Source of the DNA: Stictocephala bisonia
Lineage: Eukaryota > Arthropoda > Insecta > Hemiptera > Membracidae
Direction of reading: 5' to 3'
Assembly: GCA_035578905.1 (NCBI GenBank)
Contig: JAQJVL010000808.1
Coordinates: 1 to 64,000 of the forward strand
DNA length: 64,000 bases
The translations under genes were made by a program, and so were the position numbers. This document shows, one piece after another, positions 18,301 to 24,697 of the stretch (positions are counted from its first letter, which is position 1; every line of letters begins with the position of its first letter). Under the pieces are notes generated by a model. That model saw only the letters and a program-made list of their open reading frames with translations, was not told the origin of the DNA and did no database searches.

Positions 18301-21124
18301 GTGGGTGTCAGGAATGGTCTTCTCTATCGTCAGGTTCCCATCGGGGAAGTGTCTCGTGATCTGGGACTCCGAACTCTTGCAGATCGCAGATTCTCCGCTG
18401 ACGTACTGCTGTCAAAGATCCTTAACGGCAAGATTGACTGTCCCGATATGCTGAGCCAGATCCTGTTCAGGACCCCTTCAGCCACTCGCTCCAGAGACCT
18501 GTTCGCTAGGCAGCAACATCGCACCAACTACGCTGCAAACGAAACGATGTACCGACTTCAGAGATCTGGTAATAGCGTCGTCGACTTTTTTGTGGACAGT
18601 ATACCAGCGCTCAAGAGGAGGATCGCCAGTCTGGGTGAGTTATCTGTCTAGGAGTTGCTACAGCGGAGGGAAGACAATTCGCTCTGTATTTCTCATTGCT
18701 GTTATTTATACATTGTATCTTGTTAATTCATGTTTATTATTCTATTGTTTCGTACTAATTTATTGTTGTTATTGTTGTTACTCATAGTTCAAATCATGTT
18801 GCACTTATTAATTTATTACGTTATTGTCATTCATAGTTTTATCCGTTTCGTCACTAAATAGTTATTAATCGTATACTCTATTTATCATTGTTATTGTCTT
18901 TAGATATACTCATTTTAGTTATGTATTAATTTTTCTTTATGAGGTTAAGTGTAAGAGAGGACCTAATGGTCCTAACTTTGCCTCAGAAAATAAAACATTT
19001 TTCATTTCATTCATTTCATTGTCAAGTTGTTACAATTGTTTAATATTATCATACAACATTTGTTAATGTATTTCTATGTCAACGTCATTCTGTATGTAAC
19101 CCATTAGGGACCAATGTAATCCCCTTATCTGCCCTTTAATAAATATTGCTATAAAAATAAAAAAATAAAATAAAAAAATTTAAAAAAGCTAAAGAAAAGG
19201 ATAGAAGGGGACCCCGCATTCTATACCTCTCGCATATTGTATTTTGGTTTATACAATTACGCATGTACGTCAGTATCTTGAGTTCACTCATTATTGTTCA
19301 AAACTGTAAAAATGGAGATGTCCGTTGAAATGTAAAATAAAATAAAAATAAAATAAAAAATAAAACGAGTTTTGTCCAATAAATAAGCGAAATGAGGCCT
19401 TTAAAACTTTACTTTGCAAACTTCAGTCTACATTGATTTTGTCTCCTTCAAAGTACTCTCCATTTGTTGCTATGCACTTATTCCATCTTCTTTTCCACTG
19501 TTTAAAACACCCTTGGAAGTCCTCAAGTTAGGCTTTATAATTTTCTTGTCGTTTCTTGCTTTATTGCATCCAAATCTTCCCAGTGATGTCCGCTCATCAC
19601 AGTTTAGCATTTTGGGAATAGGAAAAAGTCACAAAGAGCAAGATCTGGCCAATAAGGAGCTGTCAACATTTCAGTAATTTTTTGATAACTTCCGCACCTC
19701 ATTAAAAACTTGATGTTAATTTGTTACTCTTAGTATATTGGAGAGATATGACATCAGCAAACTTACCTTAGAAGACAAGTTCACTAACACCAGAGTAGTT
19801 GTAACATACACAAAATAAACACAATCTCACAAATTTTTGTTTTTATTTTGTGTATGTTACTACTACTGTGGTGTTAGTGAACTTGTCTTCTAAGGTAAGT
19901 TTGCTGATGTCCTATCTCTCCATTATACTAATTCCTGGCCTAGTGCCCTTTAACCTAACCTGATTTGTTACTATGTGATTTTATCAATTTCCTTTTCCTA
20001 CAAACTGTAAACCAGTACAGTATGCAAAGCTCGACGATCCGCCAAGCACTGACGGCTCATTGGGTCTCAGGCAACTAGCGCCATTAGTTGGCAGGGCTAT
20101 AGTCCACGTTATGGCTGCCAGATGTACCAGGTCACGTATTTATTGGGCAAACCTCGTATATTTGTTCTGGGCTTAGGTTATTGTCGGCAATTACTTTCTC
20201 TAGTTGTTTTGTAAATTCACTTCCAGCGTCTACTGATTACTTTTCACCACACTCTCTGAGAAAATGAACACTATGTCTTTGTTTCCAGTGCGAAAGCCAA
20301 GCATCACTAGCTACAGATTTTCCTTGGCCTTGAAGTTAAGCATGAAGGATAACCTTTTCTTGCATGAACCCAAAGAGAATTATCTATTAATGAGGAAGTG
20401 CAAAATGAGATACAAGATCTTTGTCCGTTGCAACTTGTGTACAAAAAGTCTCTATTGATCTTCTATTTCTAAGCCAATTGTTCACCGTGCTTTTACCAAC
20501 TCCAAGATCCATACAAATACTTTTACCCAATTCACCTTTGTCTAGGCTCTCTAGTGATTTCAGTCTTTGATTCATTGACACAAAAGTACAATTACTTAGC
20601 ACTCACAAAACAGCAGCACACAACGTAACAACACAACTCACATGCAAACATTCCACTCACGAAAAACATTACATATTTGATACGTCTGCACTTGTTCTAT
20701 TGCCAAAAGCAACTTATGTCTTGCATCACTGCAAGACAAACATGTGACGACCTGTTGCAACGCTCAGACCAGCTATGCACTTGAGTCATGCTGGTGTCAG
20801 GAGGCCGGCCGAACAAGAGGGAGTCTACTGTACATTTTGTTTTCATAGCTTTTTTTATTTTTATATTATTTGGTTGTAATGTACTGGTAACTGACATTTT
20901 CTTACAGGTAAAAGAGTCAAGTTTTTATGGTTGTAAGAAAAGAGTATTTTCTCCAAGGAAATTTTCAAACATTCTAAGAAGGAAAAAAAATTGACTGAAA
21001 GAAATAGCAACAAAGAAATTACTATCTCAACCTATGTTTATGTTTTGTTTCAGGAGCTGAAGAGGAGAAGGAAACGCCAAGTAATTTAGACAACACAGAA
21101 AAGAGTCCAAAAGAGGAGCCAATG
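631..21124 (+). CDS. pnn: pinin, partial gene: exons 631-786, 4566-4704, 7738-7905, 21054-21124
   Basis: Four exons with AG acceptors and GT donors join in phases 0, 1, 1 and 0 into 178 uninterrupted codons. The first two encode a charged coiled-coil segment, then a W..TQKHLLSFIQTKAKPHIFF-type block ending in QNSQKLIK. That layout matches the Pinin/SDK/memA domain, in which RELF, a leucine-rich helix, W, TK.KP.I and P recur in order. Exons 3 and 4 encode the acidic, Glu/Lys/Thr-rich stretch that follows in pinin. Pinin is a nuclear protein associated with the exon junction complex and with alternative splicing. The N-terminal exons must lie upstream, and the long low-complexity C terminus is not seen, so the gene continues outside or past a very long intron. 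Introns are 3.8, 3.0 and 13.1 kb, filled with transposons, mostly in antisense orientation. Assignment to pinin is by motif recognition; exon boundaries are supported by phase. Confidence 0.82.
787..1156 (+). other. pinin intron, AT-rich, nothing recognised
   Basis: After the donor at 787 there is AT-rich DNA with no repeat, RNA or coding signal I can name, up to the LINE tail at 1157. Confidence 0.5.
1157..2985 (-). mobile_element. 5'-truncated non-LTR retrotransposon (LINE), same lineage as 14450-19365
   Basis: Read on the minus strand, fragments of ORF2 reverse transcriptase appear in order. From 2976 down: CELFKEYFSSVYTKPTEI and KLRKLDVSKGW. From 2590 down: MFEDLFLDRIRLKI and QHGFSNWRSTVTN. 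Near 2240-2130: VLGPFLFSILINDLPEA and FADNVKLFSII, the catalytic box with its second Asp changed to Asn. From 2070 down: YLGIILTPLLNLESH. From 1824 down: the C-terminal LLEYCSLTWRPHQKYL and HIQRRFVRMVGV. The same blocks occur in order in the LINE at 14450-19365. Frames shift several times and part of the RT is deleted, so it is dead. The 3' end (left, 1157-1185) is an (ATTT)n-type tail after GATGTCCGTTGGAAAT. It lies antisense in the first pinin intron. Confidence 0.85.
3008..3545 (+). mobile_element. pogo/Tigger-like MITE (copy 1)
   Basis: The left end reads GTAGAGCCTTGTTATCGG, close to the Tigger-type terminus CAGTAGAGC...TATCCGAC at 29670. An internal block near 3125-3160 (GAAGAAAACTGT...TCTGGTGAAG) recurs reverse-complemented near 30165-30200 inside that second copy. 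TATCCGA-type motifs recur near the right end (3345, 3520). No transposase is visible. The exact right border is uncertain. Confidence 0.5.
3546..4565 (+). other. pinin intron, AT-rich, nothing recognised
   Basis: AT-rich sequence up to the acceptor of pinin exon b. Short open frames here, such as 3566-3754, have no codon bias or domain and read as noise. Confidence 0.5.
4566..4704 (+). CDS. pnn: pinin exon b (TKAKPHIFF block)
   Basis: Acceptor gttgacag ends at 4565; donor gtaagt begins at 4705. Phase 0 in, phase 1 out. It encodes QEVWEATQKHLLSFIQTK followed by AKPHIFFLPKKHT and the tail LLQNSQKLIK. The TK.KP.I(F/Y).P motif is the most conserved part of the pinin core and makes this the most diagnostic exon. 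Confidence 0.87.
4911..4968 (+). repeat. Solo LINE 3' tail with AGGAC stem-loop
   Basis: GTTTAAGAGAGGACTTAT, then AGTC and TAACTTTGCTCC, then AAAGACGATTTTCATT. The same arrangement of AGGAC, a short loop, GTCCTAACTTTGCC and an ATTTCATT tail occurs at 18950-19020, 59432-59514 and, inverted, at 8352-8410. Only the last ~60 bases of the retroelement are here. Confidence 0.6.
4969..5569 (+). other. pinin intron, mostly nothing recognised
   Basis: AT-rich sequence. The last ~100 bases may be the decayed upstream continuation of the LINE fragment that becomes readable near 5570, but I cannot confirm it. Confidence 0.4.
5570..6720 (+). mobile_element. Jockey-like LINE ORF2 fragment, interrupted by a SINE
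   Basis: Three shifted frames together read as a reverse transcriptase. Near 5600 is AAFVDLTVTYNTV (the FVDL..A(Y/F)DTVWH box). Near 5770 is NGLPQGSVL followed, in the next frame, by APILFSVYTADIP. Near 5858 is FIYADDIALAYQHKD, the intact YADD catalytic box. Then come LAALEEYCRTWKLNPN, FHQSNRLANQKLN, QYLGATLNQSLTF and a C-terminal domain to about 6350. The sequence SKEALISWY after the SINE (6607 on) looks like the continuation. The two frameshifts and an in-frame stop make it non-functional. It is sense to pinin, between exons b and c. Confidence 0.8.
6359..6606 (-). mobile_element. tRNA-derived SINE
   Basis: On the minus strand the head contains GGTGGCCGAGTGG (RNA polymerase III A box) and, about 45 bases on, GGTTCGAATCC (B box), as in class II tRNAs of the Ser/Leu type. 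A tRNA-unrelated body follows, and the element ends in a 28-base A run (Ts at 6359-6386 on +). It interrupts the LINE at 5570-6720, so it is younger than that LINE. The long pure A tail suggests a fairly recent copy. A plain tRNA gene is less likely because of the body and tail. Confidence 0.85.
6721..7195 (+). other. pinin intron, nothing recognised
   Basis: AT-rich DNA without readable coding or repeat structure. Confidence 0.4.
7196..7510 (-). mobile_element. Non-autonomous Helitron copy (3' end at 7196)
   Basis: The + strand starts CTAG followed by a CACCCCTGCACGC stretch and GTGCCAACCCC; read on the minus strand this is the Helitron 3' end, GGGGTGGCCACTAG, preceded by a palindromic CGCTCGC region. 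The base before CTAG is A, consistent with insertion between A and T. The interior matches copies at 50627-51154 and 53921-54238, including AACAGCTGAAG and a GATTACCATGGAAAC segment. The 5' end is unclear. Confidence 0.65.
7738..7905 (+). CDS. pnn: pinin exon c (acidic linker)
   Basis: Acceptor tgtttacag ends at 7737; donor gtaggt begins at 7906. Phase 1 in and out. The product starts KMIDRKREEVKAEVAAILKR, corresponding to the helix after the conserved core, and becomes strongly acidic with several Glu/Asp/His runs ending in NKRTEEG. The composition fits pinin but is weakly conserved, so the assignment rests mainly on phase and position. Confidence 0.75.
7906..8351 (+). other. pinin intron 3, start; nothing recognised
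   Basis: Begins with the exon c donor. The open frames at 7949-8152 and nearby are read-through of the exon or noise. Confidence 0.4.
8352..8640 (-). repeat. LINE 3' tail, antisense
   Basis: The + strand begins with (GAAAT)n, then ACGTCTTTATTTTTTAAG and GCGAGGTTAGGATT. On the minus strand this is AGGACTGTC...TCCTAACCTCGCC, a short A-rich spacer and an ATTTC tail, the same layout as the LINE tail near 18950-19020. Two local copies of an 18-base TACAAAATGCACAAATAT-type segment lie at 8595-8640. Confidence 0.55.
8641..9545 (-). pseudogene. Penelope-like element, C-terminal part with GIY-YIG endonuclease
   Basis: On the minus strand from 9545 down: HKTASFRSMLYWAYSIPL, QEINVIKSIAIANGYKA and IIDEIGSRIKRK, the thumb/connector region of Penelope-like reverse transcriptases. 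Then HYNGPFTQRVGNRFKKFN, IYRINCNGCNMFYIGKT (the GIY-YIG catalytic motif with its preceding CxxC), YKNHAF and a glutamate in AWEELFIF, ending at a stop at 8795-8797. Penelope-like elements use this endonuclease for target-primed reverse transcription. At least two in-frame stops (after FKKFN and FNNS) and frameshifts show decay. The downstream GGTCTGAGGAAGGTG motif near 8680 is the usual type of non-coding end in these elements. The RT palm is missing. Confidence 0.85.
11857..12897 (+). mobile_element. piggyBac element, internally deleted, TTAA duplications
   Basis: TTAA at 11853-11856 and 12898-12901 flank termini CACTGCAGT and, inverted, CACTGCAGT. A subterminal near-palindrome GGATTACTATTGTAATCC with an adjoining GGTCG-type stretch occurs near the left end (11873), in the middle (12044, inverted) and near the right end (12836, inverted). 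Exact TTAA duplication is the hallmark of piggyBac. Only the C-terminal part of a transposase remains. It sits inside the hAT-like element, so it is the youngest layer here. Confidence 0.88.
12130..12579 (+). pseudogene. piggyBac transposase C-terminal fragment
   Basis: After a frame change near 12180 the + strand encodes ARRRWPLTLFFHIINVAG, then VNAITVFKANVNN, RRDFLQTLALELIKPEIQ and the cysteine-rich end CHLCGRARNKSARKRCFQ followed by CTKWVC. The RRWPL..F....N.AG.NA segment and the C-terminal CxxC zinc-binding domain are characteristic of piggyBac transposases, the latter used for DNA end recognition. The three-aspartate catalytic core is absent, so this cannot be an active enzyme. Stop at 12577-12579. 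Confidence 0.82.
13517..14449 (-). pseudogene. Tigger transposase, C-terminal half
   Basis: On the minus strand from 14449: YNIDQTGLNSKL (the D.TGL box with the first catalytic Asp), KTLAASTEQSVPGFKVS, TFVIGKSAKPQ, the helix LKLPVNALLFL, then LQQPIDPGVIK (the IQP.DQGVI box), FNMKDEIVMVAKAYDEI, RTIIKLWGKLWLD and finally QVLNDNKIVQS. This is the order of the DDE_1 domain and C-terminal tail in Tigger/jerky-type transposases. There is at least one stop (after FRNP) and there are several frameshifts, so it is a fossil. Confidence 0.85.
14944..15842 (+). pseudogene. LINE ORF1p: PHD finger, coiled coil, RRM-like end; one frameshift
   Basis: The ATG at 14944 opens 220 codons. Residues 8-62 form a C4HC3 PHD finger: C8, C11, C24, C28, H33, C36, C57, C62. 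Residues about 75-145 are a coiled coil rich in Ile/Lys/Glu. From about residue 160, HRIPEPNGSN...LNLANLQVTKVIRIG begins a nucleic-acid-binding fold. A frameshift near 15570-15590 ends the frame at 15606, but the next frame carries on as PDKSRPVKVIFKDAKD, FFKSFHP, RDRTPMERSYLTELR and stops at 15840-15842. ORF1 proteins coat the LINE RNA. One indel separates this from an intact frame. The start is chosen because it directly precedes the PHD finger. Confidence 0.85.
15843..18651 (+). pseudogene. LINE ORF2p: endonuclease plus reverse transcriptase, several frameshifts
   Basis: The frame opens with HLLAYYQNANGLRSKL and the APE endonuclease follows: ITETNL (catalytic Glu), GDFNLPGVDW (residues 117-126 of the frame from 15944), RGVLFDLVLCSN, and HHPPLSI where the usual SDH is changed. 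After frameshifts near 16860, 17070 and 17215 the RT reads NYRPISILP, QHGFTSGRSTVSNL, YLDFSKAFDTLDH and FADDVKLF with both Asp residues intact. The GVPQGS box near 17750 is lost to local frameshifts. A stop at 18190-18192 separates the thumb from the C-terminal QRRFIRMVGV domain, which ends at 18651. EN nicks DNA and RT copies the RNA at the nick. It is too damaged to work. Confidence 0.88.
18950..19020 (+). repeat. LINE 3' tail with AGGACC/GGTCCT stem-loop
   Basis: GTAAGAGAGGACCTAATGG, TCCTAACTTTGCC, then AATAAAACATTTTTC and an ATTTC-rich end. AGGACC and GGTCCT form a perfect stem with a TAAT loop. Sister copies lie at 4911, 59432 and, inverted, 8352. It is either this LINE's own tail or a separate retrocopy inside its 3' region. 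Confidence 0.65.
19021..19190 (+). repeat. Second A-rich retroelement tail
   Basis: A unique-looking segment ending CCCTTTAATAAATATTGC then an (A)nT-rich tract at 19150-19190 reads as the 3' end of another retroelement stacked after the first tail. I cannot assign it to a family. Confidence 0.4.
19366..20156 (-). mobile_element. mariner element, internally deleted, inside the Tigger
   Basis: The termini are CGAGTTTTGTCCAATAAATA at 19366 and, inverted, CGAGGTTTGCCCAATAAATA at 20156; TA follows on the right (20157-20158). On the minus strand 19690-19430 encodes APYWPDLALCDFFLFPK (the third catalytic Asp in its PDLAPxD context), HWEDLDAIKQETTRK, FKQWKRRWNKCIATN and GEYFEGDKIN across frames, the C terminus of a mariner transposase. 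The first two-thirds of the gene are missing. It interrupts the Tigger transposase between LSPEQIY and YNIDQTG. Confidence 0.83.
19729..19962. mobile_element. Palindromic (foldback) insertion with 10-bp direct repeats
   Basis: Two arms of about 88 bases (19731-19818 and 19845-19932) are nearly perfect inverted copies around a 26-base A/T spacer. The decamer ATTTGTTACT occurs immediately before (19719-19728) and after (19963-19972) the insert, as a target duplication. The right side has 30 extra bases ending in TTTAACCTAACCTG. The arms include CTTCTAAGGTAAGT, a splice-donor-like sequence. No coding capacity. Confidence 0.75.
20159..20605 (-). pseudogene. Tigger transposase, N-terminal half (CENP-B type HTH)
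   Basis: On the minus strand the frame 20602-20387 has NQRLKSLESLDKGELGKS and DLGVGKSTVNNWLRNR, the CENPB-N/psq helix-turn-helix by which pogo-type transposases bind their ends. After a frameshift, SDAWLSHWKQRHSVHFLREC and GSEFTKQLEKVIADNN form the second, CENP-B-like DNA-binding helix region. The frame then runs to LSPEQIY at the mariner edge and continues at 14449. Confidence 0.82.
20803..20830 (-). repeat. Tigger terminal inverted repeat (right end)
   Basis: Read on the minus strand: TA then CAGTAGACTCCCTCTTG followed by TTCGGCCGGCC. It lies ~200 bases outside the transposase start, as expected for a Tigger 5' end. Confidence 0.7.
21054..21124 (+). CDS. pnn: pinin exon d (short acidic exon)
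   Basis: Acceptor tgttttgtttcag ends at 21053; donor gtaagt begins at 21125. Phase 1 in, phase 0 out. The 71 bases complete a glycine codon and add AEEEKETPSNLDNTEKSPK followed by EEPM. Both splice signals are strong and the phase matches exon c across a 13.1 kb intron full of transposons. A small exon with this composition could also be alternative. No later exon was found in the window. Confidence 0.65.
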
Positions 21125-23330
21125 GTAAGTGACAGGGAAGCACTCCTGGGGTCTTCCCCAGAGGAGTCAGGTACTTAGGCAAGTGTGTAACAGAGGTAGG
21201 TATTTGACAGGCTTTCAACATCGTGCTCTTCAAACAGAGGTGAATTTACTGAATAGAATTTATCAAAAATAACTGTAACATTTTTATTGAAGGATAACTT
21301 CATTTTTAGCAGTAACAATATACAGTACAAACTAACTAAATTCATAAATTTCTGCCTGTAGTTTTATGTTTGCTATCTATTTTTGATATTTTATTTTTGA
21401 CTGTTTATTTTTAGTGTGTTTTTATCATAATTTTATTCCAGAAATTAAAATACTCTGCGTTTAAGAATCTGCACCTATAACTGAAGATTTATATTATCGG
21501 TGGAATTAAATAGTGAGTTTTTTACATTTGTTGTATATGTATATAGTTTTTTTTACAATTCAGTTCAAAAACTATGAAAAAATTCAATAAATGTGTTCAA
21601 TAGCTGTTTTTTATGTATTGGTTATTATTAGGTTATTTATTATTAATAGATGAAATAATAATATATTTTATTGATTTTCGTTTCTTTTTTTTAACTTATG
21701 AAATAAACAAAGTAAATGTGGTTGTATAGGTGTCTTTTAAAACATCACCACATGAAAATAACTTATTTTTTTTAGTTACCAAAAAGGAAAAATAATAATA
21801 AATTCTTTTGTCAGTATTTTTCATGAGTTTTAATTATTTTACCTGTAACTGACTTGCAGAATATGTCTGATCACACGAGCATACCAACCACAGAGAAATT
21901 TTTTAGGGGTGTGTGCTTTGTGACATTTTGTTTTGTGTCACGACAAAACAACATAATAGGTCACCTTCTGCCAAGTTCATCATTCCACGTTATATTTTTT
22001 CAAGAGATGTACTGCTATTAAGGGTGTTCGATCGAAAATTATTTTTTTGAATAAAATTGTTTTGTTACAATTAATAAGTGTGTTGAGGGAAAAAATTCGA
22101 ACAAAATTTTTTACAGTGGCTAATTTGGCCCTTCTTGGTTCCTAACTCATCAACAAACTGTGCAATATATTTTATTCAAATTTTGAGGATATAGTGGACA
22201 AATGGTACTAACCAACATAGGGTAAATTAAAACTAATAATAAAAATAATAATTTTTTAAGTGTAACCTATTATTATTTGATAAATGTCGTCTATACGAAT
22301 TTTGAGTTGAAATTAGTAAAACTATTTTTGGCTAGAAAGTAGATTAATAGTAAATACAATCTTTATTGATAAAGTTTACAATAAATTAGGGATTTATTCC
22401 CGGTTGTGCTCCGAACACGCAGCAAGAGTGTTGTTACTCTCTCATGCCAACAGCAAGGGATTCACCTTGCTACTCGTGGCGACAGAGGTGGCGAAACGTT
22501 GAACTAAACTTCATGCAGCGCCAAGCTGAGCTGGTCGGACGAACACTTATAATGCTCAACAAGAAATCAGAATGTACATGTCTCATTTTAGTCTCAAACA
22601 AAAAACTTTGCTTGAAAGAAAGTCTGAGTTGTGACTCGCAGTAAACTGTTGTAAGAGAATTTCCAGGGAAACAAAGGTATACTATGTATGCTGTTACAAT
22701 ACAAGATGTGTGCTGATAAGATATGGAGTTTTATTTTAAGAAGACTTAAGAAATAATTTATTGATTGGGTTTGGTACAGTCTAGACTATTTCACTGGCAT
22801 ATAACCTGTTGGGAAGATGGGCATCATACAAACAGAATATTTCACACGCATTTTAAAGAGCCATTTGATAATAAATATTTTTGCCATTATTATTATTTTT
22901 TGCTGATGTAATACACTTTTTTACAAGTACAGTATATTAAATAAGACATTACAAATTATAGTAACATCCAATTAATTAAATTTTTAAAATAAAGAATTTA
23001 TAATGAAAATGTTATAAAAAAAATATTTCTTTTTCTTTTTAATAATATAAAAAAAAATCTTTTCTGCCTTGCGTATTAAGAAAATCTCTAACCCAATAAT
23101 TTTAAAAATGCTTTTTGAAAAGACTGTCTAAATGGCTCTTGAACCTTAGTGCTCTTGAAGCCAGTGTTGATCAAAGTTATTGAAGAAGGTGCCAATATTA
23201 AAAATATTTATGAAATGAGAAATGTTAGTTTTTCATAAGAAATTTATCTTCTTGGCTATGTTTGTCACTTTATTTGAGGAGGATTGTGTGGACTCAGTCC
23301 GATTTAAAAAACATCAAAGGATGATGTAGA
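21125..23330 (+). other. Intron after pinin exon d; no feature named
   Basis: AT-rich sequence. A more GC-rich patch at 22395-22560, with CAGCAAG-type motifs repeated in both orientations, looks like decayed transposon DNA. Short open frames, such as 22444-22644, show no domain. Confidence 0.4.
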
Positions 23331-24193
23331 CAGGGTGTTCACCTGAAAACTTGCCACATTTGTTGCTTCAATACCGAACAAGTTAGCAAAGTTTTGTTTA
23401 AGGGGACTTTTATTACTTAGTTATTGGGGAAACCAAAAAGAAAATATTTCAAAAAATGGGTTGTTTCCCCTTTACCCAAACCCATAATTTTCTAATTGCA
23501 ACCTATACCTTGTAGTGCCTCTAATCAAAGACCATTAAAAATGTAGAGTTTTGGTAAACCAATTTTGAAATCGCACTAACTGTTGAGTCACTTTGTATGT
23601 AATTTGTACCATTGTAAAAATTACTATTTAAATCATAACTTCACAACCAATTTCAAAATGGTTTATGATAAATTACTCGGCTTTACTAGGTCTTTACAAT
23701 GAGTAGTCACACACACCATATTGTCCCATTTGAAAATATTTAGTTAAAGTTGAAGAACCCTTAAAATAGGTGTGATATTTTTTATCATACATGACTATAA
23801 ATGATTTGCATTTCACTAAAATTATCTAAGTTAGGCAGATGTTAATACTTTGACAAAGTTTTGTAGTATAACTTTATCTTTAACTTACGTTAAAAAATAT
23901 TTTATTGGAAATGCAGAAAAATAGGTTTTCTATACATAGTAGCTAAACGGTTGGTGAGATTTCAAATTTTTATTTTACCAAAACTTTACATTTTTAGTGG
24001 CCTTTCATTATAGGTATAGGTTGTAATTTGAAAATTTTGAGTTTGGTGAGGGGGGTTAGGGGAACAACTCATTTTTGTAAATATTTTCTTTCTTGTTCCT
24101 CCAATAAGTAATAAAGACCCCCTTAAACAGAACTTTGCTAATTTGTTCAGTATTTAAGCAACAAATGTGGCAAGTTTTCAAATGAACACCTTG
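23331..24193. mobile_element. Long foldback MITE (~430-bp arms)
   Basis: It starts CAGGGTGTTCACCTGAAA and ends, inverted, CAAGGTGTTCATTTGAAA. The match continues through TTGCCACATTTGTTGC, AGCAAAGTT, TTTATTACTTA and GTTGTTCCCC almost to the middle near 23760. The whole 863 bases are therefore two diverged inverted arms. No transposase. TA lies a few bases outside on the left and directly outside on the right, so a TA target is possible but not proven. Confidence 0.75.
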
Positions 24194-24195
24194 TA

Positions 24196-24620
24196 ATATT
24201 GTCACACTCAAATTGTTGGCGCAGTGCTGTAACCAAGCTATTTGGGGACAGTGTTGAGAAGATTATAGGCGATAGGTTCTATACTCAGTTCTCTTAATAC
24301 CAACATGACATTCATCAAGGGTTGTCATCGATGTCGATACTACTAGAGAAGTCTGGGGTGTCGATGTTGGGTGGTAGTCAATGTTATTGAGTGTCAGGCT
24401 TGTCAGTTAGCTCAAAATCAGACCAATACTACGTGATTCGGATTCCACGTAAAACTGTAGGTCTCTTAGTTGCCCTGGCCATTGGGCTATTTATTAATAG
24501 ATATAGCTTTTTCTGAGGAACAGTCAACCTTATTTGGTAACAATGACTACACTCATTCACCCCTCATATTAGCCCGTATCTCTATGATCAGCGTCTTGCT
24601 ACTGAATAATATAGATAATA
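24196..24620 (+). repeat. SINE-like dispersed repeat, copy 1
   Basis: It shares long collinear segments with the reverse complement of 54590-55020: GGCGATAGGTT, CTACTAGAGAAGTCTGGGG, TGTTGGGTGGTA, CAGGCTTGTCA, GATTCGGATTCCACGTA, AGTTGCCCTGGC and GACTACACTCAT. A third, partial copy is at 33150-33265. GGTTCGGATTCC in copy 54590 resembles a pol III B box, hence SINE-like, but no A box or tail is clear. Confidence 0.55.
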
Positions 24621-24697
24621 TGACACAAAATGAAGATAAATATTTTGTGGTATCCTTATGCTGAACTAATAGGATAATTAACTGTCCAGAATGCCTA

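Larger units (their letters stand above)
14450..19365 (+). mobile_element. Near full-length LINE with PHD-type ORF1 and EN-RT ORF2
   Basis: The element has a 5' UTR with CAAGATGGCTGACG, ORF1 (14944-15842), ORF2 (15843-18651) and a 3' region containing further retroelement tails before a final A-rich tail at 19330-19365. ACGA precedes it at 14450 and ACGA follows at 19365, which I read as a short target duplication at the edge of the mariner copy. The final tail GATGTCCGTTGAAATG followed by (AAAAT)n resembles the tail of the related copy at 1157. ORF1 with a PHD finger plus APE-type endonuclease points to the CR1/L2-like side of non-LTR elements. Frameshifts in both ORFs make it inactive. Confidence 0.8.
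13500..20830 (-). mobile_element. Tigger (pogo/DDE_1) transposon, split by mariner and LINE insertions
   Basis: Two halves of one transposase lie on the minus strand: N-terminal at 20605-20159 and C-terminal at 14449-13517. The N half ends NNLSPEQIY and the C half starts YNIDQTGLN, so they join without a gap at a TA. The right end, read on the minus strand, starts CAGTAGACTCCCTCTTG after TA (20831-20832), a typical Tigger terminus. The left terminus is not found near 13500, so that end is truncated or very decayed. All of 14450-20158 is later insertion. Confidence 0.78.

Noticed and set aside
19870..19910. Splice donor CTTCTAAGGTAAGT
   Set aside because: It lies inside the palindromic insertion and is not joined to any coding frame.
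20898..20990. Extra pinin exon after TTTCTTACAG
   Set aside because: The acceptor-like site is followed by a low-complexity stretch without a clear donor, and exons c and d already join in phase without it.
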